Below, one piece after another: positions 40,252 through 49,453 of a stretch of 64,000 nt of DNA. The first letter of the stretch is position 1. Each line of letters begins with the position of its first letter. The position numbers were made by a program, and so were the translations under genes. A model generated the notes under the pieces. It had not been told where the DNA came from. It saw nothing but the letters and a program-made list of their open reading frames with translations, and searched no databases. The DNA lies in contig NZ_JOEI01000006.1 of NCBI RefSeq assembly GCF_000718095.1, positions 146,103 to 210,102 of the forward strand. Direction: 5' to 3'. Origin of the DNA: Streptomyces scopuliridis RB72. GTDB taxonomy: Bacteria; Actinomycetota; Actinomycetes; Streptomycetales; Streptomycetaceae.

Positions 40252-41664
40252 ATGAGCGTAGTCACCAACACGACCACCATCGGCGCCATCGAGGCACCGA
40301 GCCGCCGCAACACCGAGCTTGCCCTGCTCGCCTTCGCCGTCGCCATCCCGGTGTTCGCGTACCTGAACGTCGGGCTCGCGCTCGACGGCAAGGTGCCCAC
40401 GGGCATGCTCGGTTACGGCCTCGGCCTCGGCCTGCTCGCCGGCGTCGCCCACCTCGTGGTGCGCAAATTCGCCCGCTACGCCGACCCGCTGCTGCTGCCT
40501 CTGGCGACGCTGCTCAACGGTCTCGGGCTGGTACTGATCTGGCGTCTGGACCAGTCACCCCGGCTCATCCGGCTCGCCGAGCTCAGCTTCGGCGTCTTCA
40601 GCCCGTCCGCGACGAAGCAGCTCATGTACTCGGCGCTGGGCATCGCGCTCTTCGCGGCCGTCCTGATGCTCCTCAAGGATCACCGGATCCTCCAGCGCTA
40701 CACGTACATCTCGATGGCCGTCGCGCTGTTCCTGCTGATCCTGCCCATGTTCTTCCCGGCCAGGAACGGCGCCAAGATCTGGGTCAGCATCGCCGGCTTC
40801 AACGTCCAGCCCGGTGAGTTCGCGAAGATCATCATCGCGATCTTCTTCTCCGGTTATCTGATGGTCAAGCGCGATGCCCTGGCCCTCGCCAGCCGCCGCT
40901 TCATGGGGCTCTACCTGCCCCGCGGACGCGACCTCGGACCGATCCTCGGCATCTGGGCCCTCTCGATCCTCATCCTGGTGTTCGAGACCGACCTCGGTAC
41001 CTCCCTGCTCTTCTTCGGCCTCTTCGTGGTCATGCTCTACGTCGCCACCGAGCGGACCAGCTGGATCGTCTTCGGCCTGCTGATGTCGGTCGGCGGAGCC
41101 GTCGGCGTCGCCACCTTCGAACCGCACGTCCAGGCCCGCGTCAACGCCTGGCAGGATCCGTTCTCCTGTTACGCGACCGACGGCGCCTGCCAGCAGATCG
41201 GCGACGCCCTGCTGTCCTTCGGCTCCGGCGGCACGCTCGGCACGGGGCTCGGCCAGGGCAACTCCGACCTCATCGGCTTCGCCGCCAACGCCGACTTCAT
41301 CCTCACCACCGTCGGTGAGGAGCTCGGCCTCGCCGGCACGATGGCGTTCCTGCTGCTGTACGGGCTGATCGTGGAGCGCGGCGTACGTACCGCCCTCGCC
41401 GCCCGCGACCCCTTCGGCAAGCTCCTCGCCATCGGCCTCTCCAGCGCCTTCGCCATCCAGGTCTTCGTGGTCGCGGGCGGCGTCATGGGGCTCATCCCGC
41501 TGACCGGTATGACCATGCCGTTCGTCGCGGCCGGCGGCTCCTCCGTACTCGCCAACTGGGCCCTGATCGGCATCCTGATCCGTATCAGCGACACCGCGCG
41601 GCGGCCCGCACCGGCCCCGGCTCCCTCACCCGACGCCGAGATGACCCAGGTGGTCCGACCGTGA
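40252..41664 (+). CDS. rodA: FtsW/RodA/SpoVE-family peptidoglycan glycosyltransferase
   Basis: A 470-residue SEDS protein polymerising lipid II. It is highly hydrophobic with about ten to twelve helices. Family landmarks are QLMYSALGIALFAAVLMLL, NGAKIWVSIAGFNVQPGEFA (with the Q-P-x-E-x-x-K motif) and VRTALAARDPFGKLLAIGLS, and the catalytic external Asp lies in the loop near FETDLGTSLL. The end is a Pro-rich tail. It overlaps pbpA by 4 nt (GTGA); the SEDS enzyme and its cognate transpeptidase are thus coupled. Confidence 0.94.
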   Translation: MSVVTNTTTIGAIEAPSRRNTELALLAFAVAIPVFAYLNVGLALDGKVPTGMLGYGLGLGLLAGVAHLVVRKFARYADPLLLPLATLLNGLGLVLIWRLDQSPRLIRLAELSFGVFSPSATKQLMYSALGIALFAAVLMLLKDHRILQRYTYISMAVALFLLILPMFFPARNGAKIWVSIAGFNVQPGEFAKIIIAIFFSGYLMVKRDALALASRRFMGLYLPRGRDLGPILGIWALSILILVFETDLGTSLLFFGLFVVMLYVATERTSWIVFGLLMSVGGAVGVATFEPHVQARVNAWQDPFSCYATDGACQQIGDALLSFGSGGTLGTGLGQGNSDLIGFAANADFILTTVGEELGLAGTMAFLLLYGLIVERGVRTALAARDPFGKLLAIGLSSAFAIQVFVVAGGVMGLIPLTGMTMPFVAAGGSSVLANWALIGILIRISDTARRPAPAPAPSPDAEMTQVVRP

Positions 41665-43127
41665 ACAAGCCCCTGCGCCGCATCGCGATCTTCTGCGGGC
41701 TGCTCGTCCTCGCGCTGCTGATCCGGGACAACTGGCTCCAGTACGTCCGTGCCGACGAGCTGAACTCGCACAAGAACAACCGCCGCGTCCTGATCGAGCG
41801 GTACAGCGCCGAGCGCGGCAACATCATCGTCGACGGCAAGCCCATCACCGGCTCCGTCAAGACGGACGACACCGACTTCGTCTACAAGCGCACGTACACC
41901 AACGGGCCCATGTGGGCGCCCGTCACCGGCTACGCCTCGCAGGCCTTCGACGCCAACCAGATCGAGAAGCTGGAAGACGGCATCCTCACCGGCAACGACG
42001 ACCGGCTCTTCTTCGACCGCACCATGGGCATGTTCACGGGCAAGGAGAAGAGGGGCGGCAACGTCGTCACCACCCTCAGCGGCGCCGCCCAGAAGGCCGC
42101 CTTCGAGGGACTGGGCGACAAGAAGGGCGCCGTCGCCGCGATCGACCCGCAGACGGGCAAGATCCTCGCGCTGGCCTCCACCCCCAGCTACGACCCCGCC
42201 ACGTTCGCCGGCAACAGCAACAAGGACACCAAGGCCTGGGTCGGCCTGGACAAGAAGAACAACCCCGACGACCCGATGCTCAACCGGGCGCTGCGCCAGA
42301 CCTACCCGCCCGGCTCGACCTTCAAGGTGGTGACCGCGGCCGCCGCCCTGGAGCACCGGCAGGTCACGGACATCGACGCGGCCACCGAGACGCCGCTGCC
42401 GTGGATCATGCCCGGCACCACCACCCCGCTGAGGAACGAGGGCAACATCCCCTGCGAGAACGCCACGCTGCGGACCGCGCTGCGCGTCTCCTGCAACACC
42501 GTCTTCGGCAAGCTCGGCGCGGACCTCGGCAAGGACAAGATGCTGGAGACCGCGAAGAAGTTCGGCTTCAACCAGGAGCAGTTCATCCCGGTACGCGCGG
42601 ACGCGTCGGTCTTCCCCGAGGAGCTGAACGCCTCGCAGACCGCGCTCTCCTCGATCGGCCAGTTCGACACCCGTACCACCCCGCTCCAGATGGCCATGGT
42701 CACCGCCGCGATCGCCAATGACGGCAAGCTGATGAAGCCGTACATGATCGACCGTCTTGAGTCGCCGAGCGTGGACGTGCTCGACAAGAACGAGCCCGAG
42801 GAGCTGAGCCGCCCCCTCAGCCAGGAGAACGCGCAGAAGCTCCAGAGCATGATGGAGACGGTCGTCAACGAGGGCACCGGCCAGAAGGCGCGCATTCCGA
42901 ACGTGACCGTCGGCGGCAAGACCGGTACCGCCCAGCACGGCGAGAACAACAGCAAGAACCCGTACGCCTGGTTCATCTCGTACGCCAAGGCGGACAACGG
43001 CTCCCCGGTCGCCGTCGCGGTCGTCGTCGAGGACAGCAATGCCAGCCGTGACGACATCTCCGGCGGCGGCCTCGCGGCCCCGATCGCGAAGAGCGTGATG
43101 AAAGCAGTCCTCGACAGCAAGAAGTGA
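41661..43127 (+). CDS. pbpA: Penicillin-binding protein PbpA (class B transpeptidase)
   Basis: A 488-residue membrane-anchored transpeptidase. One N-terminal helix (IAIFCGLLVLALLIR) precedes a small pedestal region and the transpeptidase domain. The catalytic triad motifs are STFK (in PPGSTFKVVTAAAALE), SCN (in RVSCNTVFGKLGADLG) and KTGTAQ near the end. It crosslinks peptidoglycan with the RodA partner encoded just upstream. The gene begins with GTG inside the rodA stop overlap. A 167-base gap to pknB may contain a separate promoter. Confidence 0.94.
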   Translation: MNKPLRRIAIFCGLLVLALLIRDNWLQYVRADELNSHKNNRRVLIERYSAERGNIIVDGKPITGSVKTDDTDFVYKRTYTNGPMWAPVTGYASQAFDANQIEKLEDGILTGNDDRLFFDRTMGMFTGKEKRGGNVVTTLSGAAQKAAFEGLGDKKGAVAAIDPQTGKILALASTPSYDPATFAGNSNKDTKAWVGLDKKNNPDDPMLNRALRQTYPPGSTFKVVTAAAALEHRQVTDIDAATETPLPWIMPGTTTPLRNEGNIPCENATLRTALRVSCNTVFGKLGADLGKDKMLETAKKFGFNQEQFIPVRADASVFPEELNASQTALSSIGQFDTRTTPLQMAMVTAAIANDGKLMKPYMIDRLESPSVDVLDKNEPEELSRPLSQENAQKLQSMMETVVNEGTGQKARIPNVTVGGKTGTAQHGENNSKNPYAWFISYAKADNGSPVAVAVVVEDSNASRDDISGGGLAAPIAKSVMKAVLDSKK

Positions 43128-43294
43128 CGCCGGTCACGGCTCACGTCCATTCCTGCACATTGCGATACCGGTCGTATATCAGGTGACCGTTACGGGCCAA
43201 CCGCATGCGGCGTGCCCGGTAGCGTAGGCGCGAACAGCACACCGCCGGACCACACACCGGTGCGGTCGGGACTGACGGAGAGGGCTGGAACGTT

Positions 43295-45304
43295 ATGGAA
43301 GAGCCGCGTCGCCTCGGCGGCCGGTACGAGCTGGGCTCGGTGCTCGGCCGTGGTGGCATGGCGGAGGTCTACCTCGCGCATGACACCCGGCTCGGTCGCA
43401 CCGTCGCCGTGAAGACGCTCCGGGCGGACCTCGCCCGCGATCCGTCCTTCCAGGCCCGGTTCCGCCGAGAGGCCCAGTCGGCCGCCTCGCTCAACCACCC
43501 GGCGATCGTCGCGGTCTACGACACCGGCGAGGACTACGTCGACGGGGTGTCCCTCCCGTACATCGTGATGGAACACGTCGACGGATCGACCCTGAGAGAG
43601 CTGCTGCACTCCGGGCGCAGACTCCTGCCCGAGCGCACGCTGGAGATGACGGTCGGGATCCTCCAGGCACTGGAGTACTCCCACCGCAACGGCATCGTCC
43701 ACCGGGACATCAAACCGGCCAACGTCATGCTGACGCGCACCGGCCAGGTCAAGGTCATGGACTTCGGCATCGCCCGCGCCATGGGCGACTCCGGGATGAC
43801 GATGACGCAGACCTCCGCCGTCATCGGCACCGCGCAGTACCTCTCCCCCGAGCAGGCCAAGGGCGAGCAGGTCGACGCGCGCTCGGACCTTTACTCCACG
43901 GGCTGTCTGCTCTACGAACTGCTGACGGTCCGGCCCCCGTTCATCGGGGACTCCCCGGTGGCCGTCGCCTACCAGCACGTACGGGAAGAGCCGCAGACGC
44001 CCAGCGTCTTCGACCCGGAGATCACGCCCGAGATGGACGCGATCGTGCTGAAGGCCCTCGTCAAGGACCCCGACTACCGCTACCAGTCGGCCGACGAGAT
44101 GCGTGCCGACATCGAGGCGTGCCTCGACGGCCAGCCCGTCGCCGCCACGGCGGCCATGGGCGCGGTCGGCTACGGCGGCGGCGGATACGGCGGCCCCCCG
44201 GACCAGCCGACGACGGCGATGCGCCAGGGCGACCCGGGCGGCCAGACCTCCATGCTCCCGCCCGTCGGCCCGGACGACGGCGGCTATGGCGGCTACGACG
44301 ACCGCCCGGCCCGGCGCCGGCAGAAGAAGTCCAACACCTCGACGATCCTGCTGGCGGTCGCGGGCGTCCTGGTGCTGGTCGGCGCCATCCTGATCGGCAA
44401 GTCGGTCTTCGGCGACAACGGCGGAAGCAGTCGGCTGGATGTCCCCCAGCTCGTCGGCAAGACACTCACCGAGGCCCAACAGCTCGCGGAGAACGCGAGC
44501 GTGAAGGTCGCGCAGTCCGGCTCGGAACGCTGCGACGTGCCCAAGGGCTCCATCTGCAGCCAGATCCCGGCCAGCGGCAAGATGGGCCAGGGCGAGACCA
44601 TCCAGGTCGTCGTCTCGGAGGGCGCTCCGCAGGTCAAGGTCCCGGACGTCACCGACAAGCAGAAGGACAAGGCGACCGACATTCTGGAAGGCGAGAACTT
44701 CCAGGTCGATTACAAGACGGAGGAGTCGGAGGAGGACCCCGGGACGGTGCTCGCACAGGACCCGGAGGGCGGCTCCATGGTCGAGAAGGCGTCCAAGATC
44801 ACGCTGACGATCGCCACCCAGAGCCAGATTCCCGTTCCGGACGTGACCGGCCTGCTGGTGGACAACGGCGAGCCCCAGCTGAAAACGCTCGGCTTCACGG
44901 TCGTACGGAACGACGTGGACTCGCAAGAGGCCCCGGGCACCGTTATTGAGCAGGACCCGCCGGGCGGCACCAAGGCCGCCAAGGGCTCACAGGTCACCCT
45001 GAAGGTCTCCAAGGGCCCGAAGCAGGAGAAGGTCCAGATCCCCGAGATCCGCGGCAAGACCTTCGGAGAGGTCCAGGGCACGCTCCAGGGGATGGGCCTC
45101 AATGTCGCGCTCGCGCCGAACTCGCCGAACGACCCCAACGCCCTAGTGATAAACAGCGATCCCGAGCCCGGTAAGGAAGTCAACAAGAACGACACCGTCA
45201 CCCTGACCACCGTGCCCGGCCAGGGCAACAACGGCGGAGGCAACAACAACGGAGGCGGCTTCTTCGGCGGCCCCTCCGGCGTCGGCTTCCGTAGCAAGGA
45301 CTGA
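43295..45304 (+). CDS. pknB: Ser/Thr protein kinase PknB with four PASTA domains
   Basis: A 669-residue kinase that senses peptidoglycan and phosphorylates wall and division proteins. The kinase domain (residues 10-275) has LGRGGMAEVYLAHDTRLGRT, VAVKTL, HRDIKPANVML, DFGIAR and GTAQYLSPEQA. After a linker with Asp/Gly/Tyr comes one helix (TILLAVAGVLVLVGAILIG). Outside are four PASTA units beginning LDVPQLVGKTLTEAQ, VKVPDVTDKQKDKA, IPVPDVTGLLVDN and VQIPEIRGKTFGEVQ, then a short Gly/Asn tail. The ATG at 43295 has GAGAGGG upstream. It is last in the operon. The mycobacterial operon has a second kinase, pknA, at this point; it is absent here. Confidence 0.95.
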   Translation: MEEPRRLGGRYELGSVLGRGGMAEVYLAHDTRLGRTVAVKTLRADLARDPSFQARFRREAQSAASLNHPAIVAVYDTGEDYVDGVSLPYIVMEHVDGSTLRELLHSGRRLLPERTLEMTVGILQALEYSHRNGIVHRDIKPANVMLTRTGQVKVMDFGIARAMGDSGMTMTQTSAVIGTAQYLSPEQAKGEQVDARSDLYSTGCLLYELLTVRPPFIGDSPVAVAYQHVREEPQTPSVFDPEITPEMDAIVLKALVKDPDYRYQSADEMRADIEACLDGQPVAATAAMGAVGYGGGGYGGPPDQPTTAMRQGDPGGQTSMLPPVGPDDGGYGGYDDRPARRRQKKSNTSTILLAVAGVLVLVGAILIGKSVFGDNGGSSRLDVPQLVGKTLTEAQQLAENASVKVAQSGSERCDVPKGSICSQIPASGKMGQGETIQVVVSEGAPQVKVPDVTDKQKDKATDILEGENFQVDYKTEESEEDPGTVLAQDPEGGSMVEKASKITLTIATQSQIPVPDVTGLLVDNGEPQLKTLGFTVVRNDVDSQEAPGTVIEQDPPGGTKAAKGSQVTLKVSKGPKQEKVQIPEIRGKTFGEVQGTLQGMGLNVALAPNSPNDPNALVINSDPEPGKEVNKNDTVTLTTVPGQGNNGGGNNNGGGFFGGPSGVGFRSKD

Positions 45305-45325
45305 CAAGCAGGACAGGCGGTACGC

Positions 45326-45366
45326 GAACAGCCCCGGCACCCTTCGTAAGGGTGCCGGGGCTGTTC
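45326..45366. terminator. Bidirectional terminator between pknB and the sortase genes
   Basis: Seventeen bases beginning GAACAGCCCCGGC (45326-45342) pair perfectly with 45350-45366 across a 7-base loop TTCGTAA. This is the strongest hairpin in the window and separates convergent operons. Confidence 0.92.
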
Positions 45367-45389
45367 CGTGCCCTCTCCAGGTGCGGCCG

Positions 45390-46163
45390 CTAGCGCAGCT
45401 CAGGCGGGGGCGTGCGGTTCTTGTCGACCTTTTCCGTGCGCTCCAGCTCGGCCCAGACGATGTAGCGGTAGTCCGAGGTGTAGATCGGCGTGCAGGTCGT
45501 CAGGGTGAGGTAGCGGCCGGCCTTCTTCTTCCCCGACTCCTTGGGGACCGGCTGGAGTACGTCCACGTTGTACTTCGAGGTCTTCGGAAGCTCCTTGAAG
45601 ACCTTGTAGATGTACCAGGTGTCGCGGGTCTCGAAGACGACCGGATCGCCGGTCTTGAGCTTGTGGATGTTGTGGAACCTCGCCCCGTGGCCGTCCCGGT
45701 GCGCGGCCAGGGTGAAGTTGCCCTTCTCGTCCCAGGGGAGGGCCGACTTGACGGGCTCGGTGTAGTAGCCGGCGATCCCGTCGTTCAGTGACGAGGTCGA
45801 GGTGCCCTTCTTGACCAGCACCTCGCCCGTGTCCATCGCGGGGACGTGCAGAAAGCCGATGCCGTCCTCGGAGTCGTAGGTCCGGGGAGCGGCGCCAGGC
45901 TTCTTCTCCTGCGCCCAGCCGTGGCGTACGTCGTCGCCCTGCTTCGCGGCCTCGCGGTCGGCCAGGACGTTCGTCCACCACAGCGAGTAGACGACGAAGA
46001 GACCGAGCACCACGCCCGCGGTGATGAGCAGTTCGCCGAAGACGCTGACGGCGGCCGCGAGCGGGCCCCTGGGGCGGCGGGCCCGTACGGGAGCCGGGGC
46101 CGGAGCCGCGTCCGACGGCGGCGGTGCGTCGGCCTGCTCGTCGTGCTCGGTACTCGCTGCCAC
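45390..46163 (-). CDS. srtE: Class E sortase
   Basis: A 257-residue membrane transpeptidase that links secreted proteins to the wall; class E sortases prefer LAxTG motifs. A Pro/Ala-rich cytoplasmic head precedes one helix (LLITAGVVLGLFVVYSLWWT). The catalytic residues are His in NFTLAAHRDGHG, Cys in YLTLTTCTPIY, and Arg in SDYRYIVW. The GTG at 46163, preceded by GGGGACGGG, is preferred; a TTG at 46178 is an alternative. A second, larger class E sortase lies 48 nt upstream on the same strand, as in other Streptomyces (SrtE1/SrtE2), where they anchor chaplins. Confidence 0.92.
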   Translation of the reverse strand: MAASTEHDEQADAPPPSDAAPAPAPVRARRPRGPLAAAVSVFGELLITAGVVLGLFVVYSLWWTNVLADREAAKQGDDVRHGWAQEKKPGAAPRTYDSEDGIGFLHVPAMDTGEVLVKKGTSTSSLNDGIAGYYTEPVKSALPWDEKGNFTLAAHRDGHGARFHNIHKLKTGDPVVFETRDTWYIYKVFKELPKTSKYNVDVLQPVPKESGKKKAGRYLTLTTCTPIYTSDYRYIVWAELERTEKVDKNRTPPPELR

Positions 46164-46211
46164 CGCACCCGTCCCCAAAGTCCCTGAAGTGTGTCCGCGC
46201 TCCGAGCGGCG

Positions 46212-47582
46212 TCAGCCGACGAGAGCGTCGGGCTTGCCCTTGCTGCGCGGCCGTTCGTCCACCATCTTGCCCCACACGATCATCCGATAGGTACTGGTGA
46301 ACTCCGGGGTGCACGTCGTCAGCGTGATGTAGCGACCGGGCTCCGTGAACCCCGAACCCGGCGGCACCGGACCGATCACGCTCACATTCGACGGCGACGT
46401 CTGCGGCAGGAGCCGGGTCATGTCGTACGTGTAGTACGCGTCCCGCGTCTCGACGATGATCTCGTCGCCCGGCTTCAACTGGTTGATGTAGCGGAAGGGT
46501 TCGCCATGGGTGTTGCGGTGGCCGGCCACCGCGAAGTTGCCCTGCTTGTCGGCGGGCATCGCCGTCTTGAGGCGGCCTTCCGCGTAATGGCCGACCATGC
46601 CGTGGTCGAGGACCTTCGGCTTGCTGATGCCCTCGGCGATCGGCACGACGACGTCCAGCTTCGGAATATGCATGATGGCGAAGCCCTGCCCCGGCTCGAA
46701 GGCGCCCGGCTGCCGTTCCTTCGTCCAGCTGTCCTGGATCTTGTTCGCCTCGTTGCCGGTGAACTGGCCGGCTCGGATGTTCGTCCACCAGAGCTGGTAT
46801 GTGACGAACAGCAGCATCAGGACGCCGAAGGTGATGAACAGCTCGCCGACCGCCCGGCTGGCGATGACGGCGGGGCTCTCCTTGCGGGCACGCGCCGCGC
46901 GCCGCGCCTCGACCCGGGAGAGCGGTCTGGCGGGCGCCTGCTCCTCTGAGCCGTGCCCGGCGTCGGCCCCGGCGGGCTCGGCGCGTCTACGGCCCCGGCC
47001 ACCGCCCTTGGCGGCCCTGCGCCGCTCGGCCCGGCCCCCGGTCACGGGCTCCGCCTCGACCGCCCGGCGCGTGTCCGCGGTCCGGAGTCCGACGGTCTGA
47101 TCATCCAGCCGGGGCTCAGGCACAGGAGGCGCGGGGGCGGGTACATGTACGGGCGCCGGTTCGGGTACAGGCGCGGGCCCGGGTACGCGTACGGGCGCGG
47201 GCGCGGGATCCGGCTCGGGTACGGGTATCAGGGCCGGATCGGCCGCCGGCGTCGTACCGTCCGCGTAGTACGAGGGCGTGCCGGACTCCGGTCCCCGGGG
47301 GGCTTCCGCCGCGTACTGGCGGTAGTAGTCGCCGGACCACTCCGGCCCCGGGGCCGTGGCTTCCGGTACGGGCTCCGGCTGCCGGGGGCCCCGGTGCCGC
47401 CCCTGCTTCCGTACCGGCGGCGGCCCCTGCTCCTGGCCCTGCCCCTGTTGTCCCGGGAGCGGATCGTTCAGCGGGTCCGCCAGCCCGTCCACCGCCGCCT
47501 CGAACGCTCCGGAGTCCCCGTACCCTCCCTGCTCGTACGAGGCTCCGTAACCCGCGTCGTGTTCGGGGCGGAGTGCCGTCAC
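46212..47582 (-). CDS. srtE: Class E sortase with a long Pro-rich cytoplasmic region
   Basis: A 456-residue sortase, nearly twice the usual size. The first 230 residues are cytoplasmic and low-complexity: Gly/Tyr/Gln-rich, then a Pro/Ala/Val/Glu segment of repeated PAPVP units, then a basic stretch. The helix (VGELFITFGVLMLLFVTYQL) is followed by the sortase domain with His in NFAVAGHRNTHGE, Cys in YITLTTCTPEF and Arg in STYRMIVWG. The GTG at 47582 overlaps the pabA stop (GTGA). Both sortases keep all three catalytic residues, so neither is a relic. The long head may recruit secretion or wall partners. Confidence 0.9.
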   Translation of the reverse strand: MTALRPEHDAGYGASYEQGGYGDSGAFEAAVDGLADPLNDPLPGQQGQGQEQGPPPVRKQGRHRGPRQPEPVPEATAPGPEWSGDYYRQYAAEAPRGPESGTPSYYADGTTPAADPALIPVPEPDPAPAPVRVPGPAPVPEPAPVHVPAPAPPVPEPRLDDQTVGLRTADTRRAVEAEPVTGGRAERRRAAKGGGRGRRRAEPAGADAGHGSEEQAPARPLSRVEARRAARARKESPAVIASRAVGELFITFGVLMLLFVTYQLWWTNIRAGQFTGNEANKIQDSWTKERQPGAFEPGQGFAIMHIPKLDVVVPIAEGISKPKVLDHGMVGHYAEGRLKTAMPADKQGNFAVAGHRNTHGEPFRYINQLKPGDEIIVETRDAYYTYDMTRLLPQTSPSNVSVIGPVPPGSGFTEPGRYITLTTCTPEFTSTYRMIVWGKMVDERPRSKGKPDALVG

Positions 47583-48217
47583 GCGAGCGCCTTGCCCACC
47601 ACCGGCGCCAGCCCCGTCGACCGGCCCACCGCACCCGGATCGCCGCACTGCGCCAGCCAGTTGGCCAGCATCAGATGCCCATGCTCGGTGAGGACCGACT
47701 CCGGGTGGAACTGCACACCCTCGACGGCCAGTTCACGGTGGCGTACGCCCATGATGATGCCGTCCGCGGTGCGCGCCGTGACCTCCAGCTCGGCCGGCAG
47801 CGCGGCGGGCTCCGCCGCGAGCGAGTGGTACCGGGTCGCCGTGAACGGCGAAGGCAGCCCCGCGAAGACGCCCTTGCCCTCGTGCGTGACGAGCGACGTC
47901 TTGCCGTGCAGCAACTGGGGGGCGCGGCCGACGACACCGCCGTACGCGACCGCCATCGACTGCATCCCGAGGCAGACCCCGAAGACGGGCACGCCGGTCT
48001 CGGCGCAGTGACGCACCATCTCGACGCAGACACCGGCCTGTTCGGGCGTACCGGGCCCGGGGGAGAGCAGAACGCCGTCGAAGCCGTCCTGGGCGTGAGC
48101 GGTCGTCACCTCGTCGTTGCGCAGCACCTCGCACTCGGCGCCGAGCTGGTAGAGGTACTGGACGAGGTTGAAGACGAAGCTGTCGTAGTTGTCGACAACG
48201 AGAATGCGCGCGCTCAT
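47579..48217 (-). CDS. pabA: Glutamine amidotransferase, aminodeoxychorismate/anthranilate synthase component II
   Basis: A 212-residue class I amidotransferase delivering ammonia for p-aminobenzoate (folate) or anthranilate (tryptophan) synthesis. The start is ILVVDNYDSFVFNLVQYLYQ, the nucleophile Cys is in VFGVCLGMQSMAVAYGG, the oxyanion region is LLSPGPGTPEQAG, and the His-Glu pair is in VEGVQFHPESVLTEHG. The partner (pabB/trpE) is not in the window, so the exact role cannot be fixed; pabA is conventional for this locus. The ATG at 48217 overlaps the stop of a small upstream gene (ATGA). Confidence 0.9.
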   Translation of the reverse strand: MSARILVVDNYDSFVFNLVQYLYQLGAECEVLRNDEVTTAHAQDGFDGVLLSPGPGTPEQAGVCVEMVRHCAETGVPVFGVCLGMQSMAVAYGGVVGRAPQLLHGKTSLVTHEGKGVFAGLPSPFTATRYHSLAAEPAALPAELEVTARTADGIIMGVRHRELAVEGVQFHPESVLTEHGHLMLANWLAQCGDPGAVGRSTGLAPVVGKALA

Positions 48218-48387
48218 CCGGCCGCCCCCTCTCCGTCGACCGTCACATCGTTGAACGGCAGCAGCGGCTCCGCCCACGGGAAGACGTACTGGAACAGCAC
48301 ATAGACGACGGCGAGCGCCAACAGGAGCGAGATCGCCGCCCGCAGCCACACGTTGCCCGGCAGATGCCGCCAGATCCAGCCGTACAT
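48214..48387 (-). CDS. 57-residue single-pass membrane protein
   Basis: A short frame with ATG at 48387, preceded by GGAAGGGAC about 7 nt upstream, encodes MYGWIWRHLPGNVWLRA, one hydrophobic helix (AISLLLALAVVYVLFQYVF), a PWAEPLLPFNDVTVDG tail, and stops at 48214-48216. The stop overlaps the pabA ATG by 4 nt. The good ribosome site, coupling and clear membrane topology support a real gene. The function is unknown. The neighbourhood (crgA, sortases, pknB) suggests a role in the division or wall envelope. Confidence 0.8.
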   Translation of the reverse strand: MYGWIWRHLPGNVWLRAAISLLLALAVVYVLFQYVFPWAEPLLPFNDVTVDGEGAAG

Positions 48388-48543
48388 GCTGTCCCTTCCG
48401 TCCGGTACCGCGCCAGGCGGTACGGCACCAGACTAAAGGGCTCCACCGACACATGGGCGGTTCATCGGTCAGCTGCACAGAGGTTCGGGGGTTGCTCTTC
48501 GTCACAAGGGCGCGCACCAGCCACCCCGGCGGCTGCCCGCCCG

Positions 48544-49311
48544 CTATCCGACCGGCTCCGCGTAGTGCAGATCCACCGTGCCCGTGTAGCCCGGCAGCGT
48601 CTCCTTGCCGTGCTCGTCGATCTTCCAGCCGAGGCCGTACGCCTTGACGTAGAGCTGGTAGTTCTGGATCGCCGGGGAGTCGGCGAGCGCCTTGCGGAGC
48701 TTGCCCTGGTCACCAACAGCGGTGATCTTGTAGGGCGGCGAGTAGACGCGGCCCTGGAGGATCAGCGTGTTCCCCACGCACCGTACGGCGCTGGTGGAGA
48801 TCAGCCGCTGGTCCATGACGCGGATGCCCTCCGCGCCGCCCTTCCACAGGGCGTTGACGACGGCCTGCAGATCCTGCTGGTGGATGACGAGGTCATTGGG
48901 CTGCGGTTCGGGATAGCCGGGGTTGGCCGTGGCGTTCGGCGGGGCGTCGTCGAGCGTGACGGTGAGCGCCCGGCCGGTGACCTTCTTGGTGCCCGCGCCC
49001 TTCTCCAGGGCGTTCAGCCTGGCGTCCTCGGCGTCGGTGGTGCCGTGGTCGCGGCTGACGAGGGTGTCGATGTCGTGCCGTACCGCCGCGTTGGCATCGC
49101 CCAGCTCGGCGTTCTTCCGGTCGCGTTCGTGGATCAGGTCGGAGAGCTTGAGCAGCGAGGTGTCGGTACGGATGTTGGTGCCCTTGGCCGTGTTGAAGCT
49201 GGTCACGAAGATCAGCCCGGCGAGGGCGAAGACGGCAGCCGTGAGCAGCCGGACGGGCCGCCTGTTCGGTCGGCGGACCGGCCCTGGGGGAGAGTCGGCG
49301 GAATTGCTCAA
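48544..49311 (-). CDS. DUF881 family protein
   Basis: A 255-residue protein with a basic head, one helix (VRLLTAAVFALAGLIFVTSF, about residues 20-40), a coiled-coil-like segment (SLLKLSDLIHERDRKNAELG, DANAAVRHDIDTLVSRDHG) and the DUF881 domain (VTGRALTVTLDDAP, NDLVIHQQDLQAVVNALW, ISTSAVRCVGNTLILQGRVY). The family accompanies division genes in Gram-positives; the function is unknown. The start is a TTG at 49311 with AAGGAG and AAGGG upstream. It is divergent from crgA, and in many actinobacteria the pair is conserved. Confidence 0.85.
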   Translation of the reverse strand: MSNSADSPPGPVRRPNRRPVRLLTAAVFALAGLIFVTSFNTAKGTNIRTDTSLLKLSDLIHERDRKNAELGDANAAVRHDIDTLVSRDHGTTDAEDARLNALEKGAGTKKVTGRALTVTLDDAPPNATANPGYPEPQPNDLVIHQQDLQAVVNALWKGGAEGIRVMDQRLISTSAVRCVGNTLILQGRVYSPPYKITAVGDQGKLRKALADSPAIQNYQLYVKAYGLGWKIDEHGKETLPGYTGTVDLHYAEPVG

Positions 49312-49453
49312 CGTACCCTTATCTCCTTAGGCGCCGCGGAAGCACTACGCTAACGGACGCCCGGGGGCGGCGGTGTTCCCCCTGCTCTCCGCCCCGGCAC
49401 ACCGTTTCAGTCCCCCTGCGCGGTCACGCAGCGCATCGACAGGAGAGTCCCTC

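Noticed and set aside
41169..42938. 589-residue open frame on the minus strand opposite pbpA
   Set aside because: It is Gly/Val/Arg/His-rich shadow reading of a conserved gene with STFK, SCN and KTG motifs; no ribosome site or family signature.
43190..44926. 578-residue open frame opposite pknB
   Set aside because: Composition is that of an antisense shadow (RDVRVHLLA-type runs); the plus strand encodes an intact kinase with PASTA domains.
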